A stretch of DNA of 17,500 nucleotides from Chrysomallon squamiferum (taxonomy: Eukaryota; Mollusca; Gastropoda; Neomphalida; Peltospiridae), in contig CM022668.1 in the NCBI GenBank assembly GCA_012295275.1, positions 11,893,022 through 11,910,521 of the forward strand. The letters are read 5' to 3'. Below are positions 17,233 to 17,500 of this stretch, one piece after another; within the stretch, counting starts at the first letter, position 1, and every line of letters starts with the position of its first letter. The notes under the pieces were generated by a model. It made no database searches and was not told the DNA's origin. It saw only the letters and a program-made list of their open reading frames with translations. Position numbers and translations under genes: made by a program.

Positions 17233-17500
17233 GGTTTAATTTATAGAAGTTTACATATAGGATTAATTTTTTATTTCTATTTTTCATTAGCAAGGGTTAA
17301 TTTTAAAAGATTTAAAAAAAAATTAAAATGCATATATTAAGATTTTGTGTGTGAATGTCCATGTTTGTTTTTGTATTTTTGATAAGTTTTATGAATGGGA
17401 TGAAGTGTATGATATCATTAAACAAATAGTAATAACTTTGTGTGTAAACACAATGATCTTCAGGCAAAAAGCCAAATGTGTAGATGTCATTTTATAAAGT

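Larger units (their letters stand above)
14999..17500 (+). other. 3' UTR and downstream flank
   Basis: AT-rich sequence after the stop at 14996-14998 with no ORF of interest on either strand. The transcript end cannot be fixed. AATAAA occurs at 15419, 15449, 15616, 16263 and 17090, several inside A-rich repeat, so none stands out. Contains AAT microsatellite, poly-T runs, local duplications and TA repeat, listed separately. No second gene was seen. Confidence 0.6.

Overview
The window is eukaryotic nuclear DNA, strongly AT-rich and packed with microsatellites. It holds most of one plus-strand, intron-rich gene: an orthologue of the mitochondrial motor adaptor TRAK1/TRAK2, called Milton in Drosophila. 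Fourteen coding exons can be joined between 1566 and 14998. Every intron is GT-AG, every phase matches, and the spliced product follows the TRAK/Milton family from the conserved LCGDRV start of the HAP1_N coiled coil to the C-terminal SLGL region. The 5' end of the principal transcript lies upstream of the window. The organism cannot be named. Intron sizes (254 to 2808 bp), T-rich introns, abundant TTA, GA, CA and GATA repeats, and a one-copy animal TRAK gene suggest an invertebrate, possibly a mollusc or other lophotrochozoan (inference, low confidence).

Layout. 1-1565 is AT-rich flank or intron. It contains a candidate alternative first exon (422-452) and a 43/47-bp tandem array that runs directly into the first certain exon. 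1566-4847 encodes the HAP1_N coiled coil with the dynein-binding CC1-box-like AARIG. 5487-6301 encodes the end of the coiled coil and a Spindly-like motif. 7025-13125 encodes the Milton domain region ([54 protein letters not shown]) and Ser/Thr-Pro-rich linkers. 14381-14998 is the C-terminal exon, and it carries an apparent -1 frame break near 14490-14521. 14999-17500 is AT-rich 3' UTR and downstream flank with Pumilio-type sites and no further gene.

The protein would link kinesin-1 and dynein/dynactin to the mitochondrial GTPase Miro. No second gene, RNA gene, recognisable intact transposon or CRISPR array was seen.

The least ordinary feature is that several tandem arrays start or end exactly at splice junctions. 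They contain copies of the splice site, in some cases with the neighbouring exon bases, so the introns hold rows of decoy splice sites: acceptors before the exon at 1566, and donors or donor-flanking sequence after the exons ending at 7222, 8509 and 13125. A seven-codon tandem duplication also lies just inside the exon at 11318. The frame break and the possible alternative first exon are the other points to check.
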